Assembly: GCF_014198605.1 (NCBI RefSeq) | Contig: NZ_JACIHU010000006.1 | Origin: Rhizobium etli_C | GTDB taxonomy: Bacteria; Pseudomonadota; Alphaproteobacteria; Rhizobiales; Rhizobiaceae | Reading direction: 5' to 3' (one strand) | DNA: 64,000 nucleotides | Shown: piece by piece, positions 43,715 to 52,276 of the stretch | How the letters are laid out: each line of letters opens with the position of its first letter | Numbering within the stretch: position 1 is the stretch's first letter | Program-made: the position numbers and the translations under genes | The notes under the pieces: generated by a model | The model's input: only the letters and a program-made list of their open reading frames with translations | Told to the model about the DNA's origin: nothing | Databases searched by the model: none

Positions 43715-44579
43715 ATGACCGAGACACGCCCCCGCTCGCGCAAGTCGCCCTACCCGCTGTGGTTTTTCATTCCGGCTGCCATCATATACGGCGTGCTGTT
43801 TCTGGTTCCCACGGTCTCGTCTCTCTGGTTCAGCCTGACGCGCTGGGATCTGTCGACGGCCGTATTCATCGGGCTCGAAAATTTTCAGCAGTTCTTCTCC
43901 GCCGTTCCTGATCAAGGGACTGATCAACACGTTGATCTATGCCGTGACGACATCCGGACTGAAGACGGTCTGCGGGCTGCTGCTGGCCGGCAATATCTTC
44001 GCCCGCGGCTTCCTAAGAACGCTGGTCTTCTTCCCTGTCCTGGTCTCGACGATCGGTATCGGCATTACCTTCGCGGTGATGATGCATCCAACGAAGGGCA
44101 TCATCAACGTCACGCTCGAGATGCTCGGCATTCCTGGACCGGGATGGTTGACCAATCCGGCGCTCGCCCTGTTTTCGGTAGCCCTGGTCGACCTGTGGAA
44201 GGGTGTCGGCCTCGCTACCCTGATCTTCATCGCCGGTCTCGCCGCAATCAGCCCCGATTACTATGAGGCGGCAAGGATCGATGGAGCGACGCGCCTGCAG
44301 CAATTTTTCCGGGTCACCCTACCGCTTGTGCGCCCAGCCACCATCACGGTGGTGACATTGTCGCTGATCGGCGGCCTTCGCTCGTTCGACCTGATTTGGG
44401 CGATGACCCGCGGCGGGCCCGGTTTCTCCTCCGACGTGATCGCCTCGGTCATTTACAAGCAATATCAGGCAGGCTTCTACGGCCTGTCGACGGCCGGCAA
44501 CGTCATCCTGTTCGCGCTGATTGCCGCAATCATCCTGCCACTCACTTTATGGTTCAACCGGCGCGGGGTCGAAGAATGA
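43715..44579 (+). pseudogene. Sugar ABC transporter permease 1, frameshifted
   Basis: The first frame encodes a typical UgpA/MalF-type start (PYPLWFFIPAAIIYGVLFLV), then GLENFQQFFSA. It loses the family match near 43908. The match resumes one base later as FLIKGLINTLIYAV, and the remainder is complete, including the EAA-like loop DYYEAARIDGATRLQQFFRV. The shift corresponds to one inserted or two deleted bases in the sequence around 43900-43915. No slippery motif is obvious, so a mutation or a sequencing error is more likely than programmed shifting. Without the change it would be about 288 aa. Confidence 0.8.
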
Positions 44580-45398
44580 GAAGCACCCGTCCCTATATGA
44601 CCGGCGCGATATCGCTGGCCGTTGCCGCGGTCATCTTCGTCATGCCTTTCGTTTTCGTCGCCCTGCAGGCAGTGAAATCGAAATCCGAAGCCTCCCGTCT
44701 CGATTTCGAGTTGCCGGAGCGATGGCTCTTCTGGGACAATCTCGTGGCCGTCTTCAAGGCGCTATCAGCTTGTGCTCGCCTATTTCAATTCGACGCTGAT
44801 CACCGTCGCTTCCGTCACGATTCTCATCCTGTTGTCGGCGATGGTGGGCTATGTGATGCAGCGCCGCAGGACCGCCTGGAACAAGGTCGCATCCGTTGCC
44901 CTCTTCATGGGCCTGATGATGCCGCCCGCCGTGGTTCCGACAATCGGTCTGCTGCAGGAGATCGGCCTCTTCAAGACGATGACAGGGATGATCCTGATCC
45001 AGGTCGCCTATAACCTCTCCTTTTCGATATTGCTCTACCGCTCGTTCATCTCGACCATCCCGCGCGATCTCGATGAGGCGGCGCTGATCGACGGCGCCAA
45101 ACCCCGGCAGATCTTCTTCCGGGTGGTCTTGCCGCTTCTGAAGCCGGTGACCGTGACCAATATCGTCGTGCAATCGATCGCGATCTTCAACGATTTCACC
45201 AACCCGCTCTACTACTTGCCAGGCAAGGAGAACGTGACGGTGCAGCTGACGCTCTATAATTTCCAGAGCATGTATTCGAGCCAGTACAATCTCCTCTTCA
45301 TGAACATCCTCCTCGTGACGATCCCGCCGCTGATCGTCTTCATCTTCTTCAACCGGCAGATCGTCGCGGGCATGACATCAGGCGCAGTCAAAGGGTAG
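44576..45398 (+). pseudogene. Sugar ABC transporter permease 2, frameshifted
   Basis: The gene starts at 44576 (ATGA overlap with permease 1) and encodes the first helix (MTGAISLAVAAVIFVMPFVF). It continues to NLVAVFKA near 44760. The UgpE/MalG-like sequence then continues in the next frame as YQLVLAYFNSTLITVASV through to 45398, with the normal EAA-like loop DLDEAALIDGAKPRQIFFRV. The shift is again +1 (one extra base or two missing). The rest of the gene is intact. Having the same kind of lesion in both permeases suggests loss of function, unless both are errors. Confidence 0.8.
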
Positions 45399-45402
45399 CA
45401 GA

Positions 45403-46380
45403 ATGGCTGAACTCACACTCAAACAGGTTCGCAAGAGCTTCGGCGCCCTCGAAGTCATCAAAGGTATTGATCTGGAGGTGGCCTCCGGCGAATTCGTCGT
45501 ATTCGTCGGCCCGTCGGGATGCGGAAAATCGACGCTGCTGCGCATCATCGCCGGGCTGGAGGAGACCACATCAGGCACGCTGACCATCGGCGGCAAGGAC
45601 GTGACCTATGCCGAACCCTCCGAGCGAGGCATCGCCATGGTGTTCCAGAGTTATGCGCTCTACCCGCATATGACAGTTGCCGAGAATATCGGCTTCGGCC
45701 TTTCACTCGCCCGCCGTCCGAAGGCGGAAATTGCCGCCAAGGTCGCGGCGACTGCGGAAACGCTGCAGCTCACCCAGTTGCTGGAGCGAAAGCCGAAAGC
45801 GCTCTCCGGCGGCCAGAGGCAGCGCGTCGCCATCGGCCGGGCGATCGTCCGCGATCCCAAGGTCTTCCTGTTCGACGAGCCGCTTTCCAATCTCGACGCG
45901 TCGCTCAGAGCCCAGATGCGTCTTGAGATCGCCGATCTCCACGCCCGGCTGAAATCGACGATGATCTATGTCACCCACGACCAGGTCGAAGCCATGACGA
46001 TGGCCGACAAGATCGTCGTGCTGAACGGCGGTTCGGTCGAGCAGGTCGGCAGTCCGATGGAGCTCTATCGCAATCCGGCGACCCCTTTCGTCGCTGGCTT
46101 CATCGGCAGCCCGAAGATGAACCTCTATGGCGGCGAGACGGCGCGACGATTGAATTGCACGACCTACGGCATAAGGCCGGAACATATCCGGCTTTCGGAA
46201 AATGCCGGGCAATGGCAGGGCAGAGTCCGCCACATCGAAAGGCTCGGCGCCGATGCTATCCTCTACCTCGACGTTCCCGAGCTGGGCGAGATGGTGGTGC
46301 GCGCCGAAGGCGAGACGCCGTTTGCGCCCGGTTTGATGGTCTGGGCAAGTCCGGTCGAGGGAGCTGAGCATCGATTTTGA
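45403..46380 (+). CDS. Sugar ABC transporter ATPase (MalK/UgpC type)
   Basis: The 325-aa ATPase has Walker A GPSGCGKST (36-44), the signature LSGGQRQRVAIGRAIV, and Walker B VFLFDEPLSNLDASLR. A C-terminal regulatory OB-fold follows and is somewhat shorter than in MalK (usually about 360-370 aa). It begins four bases after the second permease. The protein looks intact, but its permease partners are frameshifted. MalK-type subunits can be shared between transporters, so it may still work. Confidence 0.9.
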   Translation: MAELTLKQVRKSFGALEVIKGIDLEVASGEFVVFVGPSGCGKSTLLRIIAGLEETTSGTLTIGGKDVTYAEPSERGIAMVFQSYALYPHMTVAENIGFGLSLARRPKAEIAAKVAATAETLQLTQLLERKPKALSGGQRQRVAIGRAIVRDPKVFLFDEPLSNLDASLRAQMRLEIADLHARLKSTMIYVTHDQVEAMTMADKIVVLNGGSVEQVGSPMELYRNPATPFVAGFIGSPKMNLYGGETARRLNCTTYGIRPEHIRLSENAGQWQGRVRHIERLGADAILYLDVPELGEMVVRAEGETPFAPGLMVWASPVEGAEHRF

Positions 46381-46404
46381 GGGTGGGACCGAAGATAGTC
46401 CGCG

Positions 46405-46755
46405 TCACGGCTGCTTGCGTGAGAGAGCCGTCAAGTCCTCTTTGAGCCGGACAGGCAGATTCATCCGTTCGTGAAGAATGCTCATGACACCGAGGTCACC
46501 ATTCTCGAGCTCCCGAAAGAACACATAGTGATGCTCGTAGCGACCGAAATAGGCCGAACGTTTGATGTCTGCCGGAACCGCCAGACGTTGTGGAAGTTGT
46601 CGCCAGATCGGTCGATCCCCGCATAGGCGATGCAAATAAGCATGCAGCCCGAGAATGTAAGCGTCCGCCTGCTTTTCTCCCCATGCCTCGAAGGTATCGC
46701 GCCAGATCTTGTCCTGCGCGGCGTCGGCGCGCGGATAAAAGCGATAAGCCGGCAT
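46405..46755 (-). CDS. parE: ParE/RelE-family toxin
   Basis: The 116-aa protein resembles ParE/RelE toxins: YRFYPRADAAQDKIWRDTFE at the start, a helical hairpin, then YFGRYEHHYVFFREL and VMSILHERMNLP at the C-terminal strands. ParE members poison DNA gyrase and RelE members cleave mRNA; the sequence does not settle which. It follows the antitoxin gene by two bases. It is convergent with the sugar transporter ATPase, 24 bp away. Confidence 0.82.
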   Translation of the reverse strand: MPAYRFYPRADAAQDKIWRDTFEAWGEKQADAYILGLHAYLHRLCGDRPIWRQLPQRLAVPADIKRSAYFGRYEHHYVFFRELENGDLGVMSILHERMNLPVRLKEDLTALSRKQP

Positions 46756-46757
46756 GG

Positions 46758-47015
46758 CTATCGGCGCTTGTTGCGACGAATGACGTCTTCAGCCGAAACG
46801 GCGACAAACTCGCTGTCGTCGGCCCGCATCGCGGGCGCAAGCTCTTTCTGCAGCATATCCCACGCCTCATCACGCGTCTGCAAATCGCGCCGGATCAGAG
46901 CACGGATATATTCGCTGGCATTTTCATAGAGGCCGTCGTCGCCGATCTGCTGCTGGATATGATCCTGCAACTGCCCACTGACTTTCACATGAATGCTGCC
47001 CGACGCCATCGGCAT
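46758..47015 (-). CDS. parD: ParD-like antitoxin
   Basis: The 85-aa ribbon-helix-helix antitoxin begins with SGSIHVKVSGQLQDHIQQQI and then has NASEYIRALIRRDLQ; the C-terminal tail should bind the toxin. The likely start is the ATG at 47015, although the ATG at 47009 also has an AAGG-type site. It is translated just ahead of the toxin. A perfect palindrome at 47053-47065 is probably its operator. Confidence 0.85.
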   Translation of the reverse strand: MPMASGSIHVKVSGQLQDHIQQQIGDDGLYENASEYIRALIRRDLQTRDEAWDMLQKELAPAMRADDSEFVAVSAEDVIRRNKRR

Positions 47016-47052
47016 ACCCTTTCACTCTCCTTATCATGGGGTGGCGTAGCAT

Positions 47053-47065
47053 ATATTGTCAATAT
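47053..47065. promoter_or_regulatory. Palindromic operator of the ParDE operon
   Basis: ATATTG-T-CAATAT is a perfect 6+1+6 palindrome 38 bp upstream of the antitoxin start. The AT-rich core is suitable for a -10 region. It has the same layout as the palindrome in front of the other toxin-antitoxin pair (6582-6594). Confidence 0.5.
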
Positions 47066-47106
47066 TCATCACGCTCAGTCCTCGGATGACGGGAACCATC
47101 AGAAGC

Positions 47107-48399
47107 TCAAAACCGATCGGGACGCAGCGGCGTCAGATCGATGACCGGGCGTTGTCCGGCGACAAGTTGGGAAACCAGATAGCCGGTCAATGCGGCCAGC
47201 GTCAGGCCGAGATGGCCGTGACCGAAAGCATAGGTGACGTGGGACGAGCACCGGGAGCTGCCGATGACAGGAAGGGAATCCGGCATGGATGGGCGAAAGC
47301 CCAGCCACTCGTCGCTGCTTTCGCCGGCCGACGGCAGGAGTTTTCTCACCCCTTCACGGATCATCGCAGTCCGCCTCGGGTTCAAAGGAGCGGCAAGCCC
47401 GCCGAGTTCGACGGTTCCGGCGGCGCGCAATCCGTCCGCCATCGGCACCATGTAGAAACCGTGCTCGGGATAGCAGACCGGGCGCGACAGAAGATTGCCT
47501 GCCTGCGGGAACAGGACGTGATAGCCGCGCTCGGTATCGAGCAGCACGCGATCGCCGGCCGCTGCCGCAAGCTTGCGGGAATGGGCGCCGGCGGCCACCA
47601 CGGCGTGGTCGGCAAGGATCGCCTTGTCCGCGATCCTGAGGCCGATGCCGTCATCGCGCGGCTCGATTGCCGAGACCTCGCCGCGGATAAACTCTCCTCC
47701 GCCGCTGACGAGCGCTTGCGCCAGCCCGAAGGCGAGCTGCCTGGGGCTCGAAAACACATAGGCGTCACCGAATAGCACGCCCCTGTGATAGAGCGGCGCA
47801 AGATTGGGCTCCATGCTCTGGATATCGGCGCGGCTGAGCCGCTGCATGGCGACGCCATGGCGTTCACGCAGCGCATACTCGGCATCGGCTGCCCGGAATT
47901 GCGCTTCCGTCTTGTAGAGATAGAGGCAGCCCCCATGCCGCTTCAGCCGTTCGGCGCCTGCCTGCGTCACAAGCGGTTGCCAGGCGGCATCGGCGTGAGA
48001 GAGCAGCGTTGCCAATGTCGCGGCGATCCGCTCGACCTCGGCTTTCGTGCTCGATGCCAGGAAGGCGCTGAGCCACGGCGCCAGTTGCGGCAGGTATCTC
48101 CAGACGATCGCCAGCGGACCGAGCGGATTGAGCAGCATCCCCGGCACACGCCAGATGACACCCGGCATAGCCACGGGAACGACGCCATGCGGCGCGAAGG
48201 TGCAGGCATTCCCATACGAACAAGCCTGCCGGTAGGATTCATTGCCCAATGGCGGCGCCGGATCGATGATCGTGACCCGATGCCCCATCCTTTGCAGCCA
48301 GAGGGCCGAGCAGAGGCCGACCAGTCCCGCGCCGACAACCGCCACATGCCGGCGCTCGGCGTCGGGCAAAGGTTGAAGCGCGGGGAGCGGCCTATTCAT
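47107..48399 (-). CDS. FAD-dependent D-amino acid dehydrogenase-like oxidoreductase (DadA family)
   Basis: The 430-aa DAO-family flavoprotein has an N-terminal dinucleotide motif (VAVVGAGLVGLCSALWL at 19-35). The typical ESYRQACSYGNACTFAPHG and a C-terminal GHGHLGLTLAALTG contact FAD and substrate. Such enzymes oxidise D-amino acids or secondary amines to imines or keto acids. It lies directly after the MocR-type regulator gene (one base apart) and beside a polyamine-type transporter and RidA. No other chain subunit is present. The substrate is not identified. Confidence 0.85.
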   Translation of the reverse strand: MNRPLPALQPLPDAERRHVAVVGAGLVGLCSALWLQRMGHRVTIIDPAPPLGNESYRQACSYGNACTFAPHGVVPVAMPGVIWRVPGMLLNPLGPLAIVWRYLPQLAPWLSAFLASSTKAEVERIAATLATLLSHADAAWQPLVTQAGAERLKRHGGCLYLYKTEAQFRAADAEYALRERHGVAMQRLSRADIQSMEPNLAPLYHRGVLFGDAYVFSSPRQLAFGLAQALVSGGGEFIRGEVSAIEPRDDGIGLRIADKAILADHAVVAAGAHSRKLAAAAGDRVLLDTERGYHVLFPQAGNLLSRPVCYPEHGFYMVPMADGLRAAGTVELGGLAAPLNPRRTAMIREGVRKLLPSAGESSDEWLGFRPSMPDSLPVIGSSRCSSHVTYAFGHGHLGLTLAALTGYLVSQLVAGQRPVIDLTPLRPDRF

Positions 48400-48400
48400 C

Positions 48401-49798
48401 CTAGACCAGGCCGGCGAGAGCGCGGGGACGATCGTTCAGTGTGGCGGCAATGATGCGAAGGGCCGTCGCCAGCTCGTCCCGCGACGATGCGCAGCCGACA
48501 TTGACGCGCACGGCATGCTCGACGGGCTGGCGATCACAGGCAAACGCGGTGGCCGGCATGACGGCAACGCCGTGAGCGCGCAGATTAGCGGCAAAATCCT
48601 CGCACCGCCATGGCGCCGGCAGTCTGAGCCAGAGAAACATGCAGCGTGGATCGGCGGAGAAGGAATGGCCGGCAAGCATCGTCGCAACGATCGCATGGCG
48701 GGCGCGCAGCTCCGCAAGCTGGGCCTTCAGAATCGCTTCTGCCGTACCGTCCTCCAGCCAGCGGGTCGCCAGCAGCAGCGGCAGCGGAGAGGGCATCCAG
48801 GCAGTCGTACGCACCGCCTCGGCCGACAGCAGCGCTCGCCCGGGCGGGCAGGTCAGATAACCGACGCGCAGCCCCGGCGCCAAAGCCTTGGACAATGCGG
48901 AAATATGGTAGGTTCTGGCCGGCGCCAGCGTAATCAGGGCGCTTGCGCGGATCCCGAGCATCGGCCCGTAGACATCGTCCTCGATGATGACGAGATCGTG
49001 CTTTTCCGCGACCTCGACCAGTTCCCGCCGGCGGGCCTCGCTCATGGTGACGACGGTCGGATTGTGCATGGAGGGGACGGTGAAAACGGCGCGCACCCGC
49101 TCTCGGCTGCAGATATCGTCAAGCTCCGCCGCCGACATGCCGTGTTCGTCACTACCGATGCCGATAATGCGGAAGCGGAACATCTGGGCAAGCGCGATCA
49201 GGCCGTAATAGGTCAGCCGATCGCAGACGATGGTGTCGCCAGGCTCGATCAGGCTGCTGATGACAGCCAGAAGAGCGTGCTGGGCACCGCTGGTGACGAC
49301 GATATCGTCTTCGGACGGGTCGAAACCGTTGAGCGATATCCATTTTCTCGCCGCCAGGCGCGCCCAGGCCGGCCCCTCCGGCGGCTGGTATTCCTGCATC
49401 TGGCGGAAGCGCGGGTCGGACGAAAGAGCCGGCAGGGATTGGGCGAGGCGTTGCTGAAAATCGTCGATGGCCGGCCGGTTGACCGTCAGGTCGATGATGC
49501 CGGCCGGGCTCGCCGCCCGGTCGACCCGCGGCATGGCGCCGTCGCCGGTGACGATCGTGCCACGCCGGGTGCTGCCCATGACAAGATTGAGGTTCTGCAA
49601 TTCGCGATAGGCGCGCGTGACGGTCGAGACGTTGAGCGACCGCTCTCGGGCGAGGTCGCGCTGCGGCGGCAGCTGGCTGCCGGGCGGCAGGGCACCCGAA
49701 CGGATCCTTGCCTCGAGCTCGCTGGCGAGTTCGAGATAGGCCGGCATGCGTGTTTCCCGCTCCTGGTTTGTCTGGTTCATTTCCGATCGTTCAGACAT
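48401..49798 (-). CDS. MocR-type regulator (GntR wing plus PLP-dependent aminotransferase-like domain)
   Basis: The 465-aa protein has a GntR-type winged helix at about 18-90 (SQLPPQRDLARERSLNVSTV), a linker, and a fold-type I aminotransferase domain. The PLP lysine is predicted at 304 in HISALSKALAPGLRVG, with the DDVYG and MHNPT pocket segments. MocR proteins use the aminotransferase-like fold to sense amino compounds. The ATG at 49798 has AGGA six bases upstream; ATGs at 49780 and 49747 are alternatives. Two direct repeats sit at the promoter. It is divergent from the ABC importer. Confidence 0.88.
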   Translation of the reverse strand: MSERSEMNQTNQERETRMPAYLELASELEARIRSGALPPGSQLPPQRDLARERSLNVSTVTRAYRELQNLNLVMGSTRRGTIVTGDGAMPRVDRAASPAGIIDLTVNRPAIDDFQQRLAQSLPALSSDPRFRQMQEYQPPEGPAWARLAARKWISLNGFDPSEDDIVVTSGAQHALLAVISSLIEPGDTIVCDRLTYYGLIALAQMFRFRIIGIGSDEHGMSAAELDDICSRERVRAVFTVPSMHNPTVVTMSEARRRELVEVAEKHDLVIIEDDVYGPMLGIRASALITLAPARTYHISALSKALAPGLRVGYLTCPPGRALLSAEAVRTTAWMPSPLPLLLATRWLEDGTAEAILKAQLAELRARHAIVATMLAGHSFSADPRCMFLWLRLPAPWRCEDFAANLRAHGVAVMPATAFACDRQPVEHAVRVNVGCASSRDELATALRIIAATLNDRPRALAGLV

Positions 49799-49826
49799 AC
49801 AATTCCTGAAAAACTTGTACAATTCC
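49798..49826 (-). promoter_or_regulatory. Direct repeats at the MocR-type gene start
   Basis: On the minus strand GGAATTGTA occurs at 49826-49818 and again at 49806-49798, 20 bp apart; the second copy merges with the ribosome site and start codon. A TTGTACAA palindrome (49815-49822) overlaps the first. MocR proteins such as GabR bind two direct repeats, so autoregulation is plausible. Confidence 0.5.
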
Positions 49827-49920
49827 ACGACTGAACGCAAGGCCGCCGTCGCCATTCAGCTTGATTTCCTGCGACATAACACGCTTTCTCAATGTTTTCG
49901 AGGCCCGCAGCCGTTACCAT

Positions 49921-49934
49921 ACAAAATTATTTGT
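49921..49934. promoter_or_regulatory. Inverted repeat upstream of the polyamine-type importer
   Basis: ACAAA-ATTA-TTTGT (14 bp) lies just ahead of the probable promoter of the importer operon. Its ACAA half resembles the TACAA of the repeats at the MocR gene start, so it might be a related regulator site. Confidence 0.3.
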
Positions 49935-49939
49935 GTGGC

Positions 49940-49969
49940 TTGACAAGCGGAAATTGACCGAGACAATAT
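49940..49969 (+). promoter_or_regulatory. Candidate promoter of the importer operon
   Basis: TTGACA (49940-49945, a consensus -35) and CAATAT (49964-49969) are 18 bp apart and lie about 60 bp before the ATPase start. The -10 is weak, as for a regulated promoter. Confidence 0.45.
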
Positions 49970-50026
49970 GGCCTTGCATCGGGACAAAGAGGCAGGGATC
50001 CAGGCCGATGCAAACAGGAGGAATTC

Positions 50027-51109
50027 ATGAGCGAACGCTTCATCGCTTTCGAAGGCGTGCGTAAATCCTATGACGGCGTCAGCTATGTCGTACGCGGTCT
50101 GGATCTCGACGTCGCTAAGGGCGAATTTCTGACCCTTCTCGGCCCCTCCGGATCCGGCAAGACGACGACGCTGATGATGCTGGCCGGCTTCGAGGCTCCG
50201 AGCAGCGGGACCATCACCCTTGCCGACACCAGGATCGACAGCGTTCCGCCGCATCGGCGCAATATCGGCGTGGTCTTCCAGAATTACGCCCTCTTCCCGC
50301 ATATGACGGTCGCAGAGAACGTCGCCTTTCCGCTGAAGATGCGCCGGCTCGGCAAGGCGGAGATTTCCGAGCGGGTTCGCCGCGCGCTCGACATGGTGCG
50401 CATGGCGAGTTTCGAAACGCGGCGGCCCAACCAGCTTTCGGGCGGACAGCAGCAGCGCATTGCGCTCGCCCGCGCGCTGGTCTTCGAGCCGCAGCTGGTG
50501 CTGATGGACGAGCCGCTCGGCGCGCTCGACAAGCAGCTTCGCGAACATATGCAGCTGGAGATCAAACACCTGCACGCCCGCCTCGGCATCAATGTCGTCT
50601 ACGTCACCCACGACCAGGGCGAGGCGCTGACCATGTCGGATCGGGTCGGCGTGTTCAATGACGGCATACTGCAGCAGATCGCGGCCCCGCATGCGCTCTA
50701 CGAGACGCCGGCCAATCCCTTCGTCGCAACCTTTATCGGTGAGAACAACGCCATATCGGGCGAAGCCGTCGCGATCGACAATGGCCTCTGCCGGATCCGC
50801 GCACCTGACGGCTCGATCATCATCGGCCAGGCCGGAGAAGGCTTGAAGGAAGGCGCACGGGCAACCCTGGTCCTGCGGCCCGAGCGGATCCAGCTGGCGC
50901 CGGCGGCCGACATTGCGAACCGGTTCACCGCCATGCTCAAGGAAATCATCTATCACGGCGATCATGTGCGCTTGCGTGTCGCCGCCTGCGGCTGCGACGA
51001 CGTCTTTATCAAGGTCGCCGCCGCGCAGGATATTCCGGTTCGCTCGCTCGGGTCGACCGCCATCATCGGCTGGGCGCCGGAGGATTGCCGGGCGCTCGCG
51101 CTCTTCTGA
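50027..51109 (+). CDS. ABC transporter ATPase (PotA type)
   Basis: The 360-aa ATPase has Walker A GPSGSGKTTT (39-48), the signature LSGGQQQRIALARAL, Walker B LVLMDEPLGALDKQL and a C-terminal TOBE domain. It resembles the ATPases of spermidine/putrescine and related amine or opine importers. The gene has a clear AGGAGG ahead of the ATG and starts the four-gene importer operon, divergent from the MocR gene. The substrate is not defined by the sequence. Confidence 0.9.
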   Translation: MSERFIAFEGVRKSYDGVSYVVRGLDLDVAKGEFLTLLGPSGSGKTTTLMMLAGFEAPSSGTITLADTRIDSVPPHRRNIGVVFQNYALFPHMTVAENVAFPLKMRRLGKAEISERVRRALDMVRMASFETRRPNQLSGGQQQRIALARALVFEPQLVLMDEPLGALDKQLREHMQLEIKHLHARLGINVVYVTHDQGEALTMSDRVGVFNDGILQQIAAPHALYETPANPFVATFIGENNAISGEAVAIDNGLCRIRAPDGSIIIGQAGEGLKEGARATLVLRPERIQLAPAADIANRFTAMLKEIIYHGDHVRLRVAACGCDDVFIKVAAAQDIPVRSLGSTAIIGWAPEDCRALALF

Positions 51110-51158
51110 CCCGAGTGCTCATTCTTTCGTAAACGCAGCAACAAAAAGGGGAACCACC

Positions 51159-52208
51159 ATGATGCGTTTAAACTGCATGCTTCTCAGTTCCGTCATCGCT
51201 CTTGCGACCGCCGGAGCCGCATTTGCCGGGGAAACGCTGACCGTCACATCCTGGGGCGGCGCCTATACGAAGAGCCAGGAAGAGGCCTTCTTCAAGCCCT
51301 TCGCCAAGGAAACCGGCACCAAGATCCTCCAGGATGAATGGGACGGCTCGACCGCCAAACTCAAAGGCATGGTCGAAACCGGCCAGGTCACCTGGGATGT
51401 CGTCGACGTCGAACCCAGCCATGCGCTGCAAGGTTGCGACGAAGGCTGGCTCGAGACGATCGACTATTCGAAGCTCGGCGGCAAGGACGCCTTCATCGAT
51501 GGCGCGGCGATGGATTGTGCGGTCGCGACCATCGTTTTCGGCACCATCTATGCCTATGACGCCGGCAAATTCCCGAACGGTGGGCCGACGACGATGGCCG
51601 ATCTCTTCGACACAGCCAAATTTCCGGGGCCGCGCGCCTTGCGCAAATCGCCGAAGACCACGCTGGAATTCGCTTTGATCGCCGACGGGGTCAAACCTTC
51701 CGAGGTCTACGACGTACTCGCAACGCCGGAAGGTGTCGAACGCGCCTTCAAGAAGCTCGACACGATCAAGAAGGATGTGAAGGTCTGGTGGACCGCCGGC
51801 GCACAGCCGCCGCAGCTTCTCGCCGATGGCGAAGTCGTGATGACGACGGCCTGGAACGGCCGCATCTATGACGCCGTCAAGAACAGCGGCAAGAACTTCA
51901 AGATCGTCTGGGATGGCCAGGGCATGGACTTCAATCTCTGGGCCGAGCCGAAAGGCTCGAAGAACAAGGAGCTGGCGGACAAGTTCGTCGCCTTCACCGT
52001 CAATCCCGACGTGATGGCGCAGCAGTCGAAATACATCTCCTATGGCCCGACCCTGAAGGCGGCCATCGCCAAGGTTCCGCCGGGCATTCTCGCCGATCTG
52101 CCGACAGCACCGGAGAATACGAAGAACGCGTTTGTCGTCTCCTCCGAGTTCTGGGCCGACCATGACGAGGAGTTGACCGAACGCTTCAACAAGTGGCTCG
52201 CACAGTAA
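51159..52208 (+). CDS. ABC transporter periplasmic binding protein (PotD/PotF type)
   Basis: The 349-aa protein starts with a signal peptide (LLSSVIALATAGAAFAG). The mature part begins ETLTVTSWGGAYTKSQEEAF, the usual start of extracellular binding proteins of the polyamine-opine group. An in-frame second ATG follows immediately. The binding pocket (for example WDVVDVEPSHALQGCDEGWL) looks intact. It is 49 bp after the ATPase and is followed by a hairpin at 52216-52248. Confidence 0.9.
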   Translation: MMRLNCMLLSSVIALATAGAAFAGETLTVTSWGGAYTKSQEEAFFKPFAKETGTKILQDEWDGSTAKLKGMVETGQVTWDVVDVEPSHALQGCDEGWLETIDYSKLGGKDAFIDGAAMDCAVATIVFGTIYAYDAGKFPNGGPTTMADLFDTAKFPGPRALRKSPKTTLEFALIADGVKPSEVYDVLATPEGVERAFKKLDTIKKDVKVWWTAGAQPPQLLADGEVVMTTAWNGRIYDAVKNSGKNFKIVWDGQGMDFNLWAEPKGSKNKELADKFVAFTVNPDVMAQQSKYISYGPTLKAAIAKVPPGILADLPTAPENTKNAFVVSSEFWADHDEELTERFNKWLAQ

Positions 52209-52215
52209 CCTCGTC

Positions 52216-52248
52216 GGGCGGGCGAGTGTCCCCCGGCTTCGTCCGCCC
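52216..52248 (+). terminator. Intercistronic hairpin after the amine-binding-protein gene
   Basis: GGGCGG (52216-52221) pairs with CCGCCC (52243-52248), with a 21-nt loop, and a C/T-rich CCTTTCT follows. It could be a partial terminator that reduces permease expression relative to the binding protein. Confidence 0.4.
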
Positions 52249-52276
52249 CTTTCTCTACCGCAAAAAGGCATGAGCG

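Noticed and set aside
43900..44770. Programmed ribosomal frameshifting in the two sugar permeases
   Set aside because: No slippery heptamer, nearby stop codon or stimulatory Shine-Dalgarno-like element is visible. Both shifts look like ordinary indels or errors.
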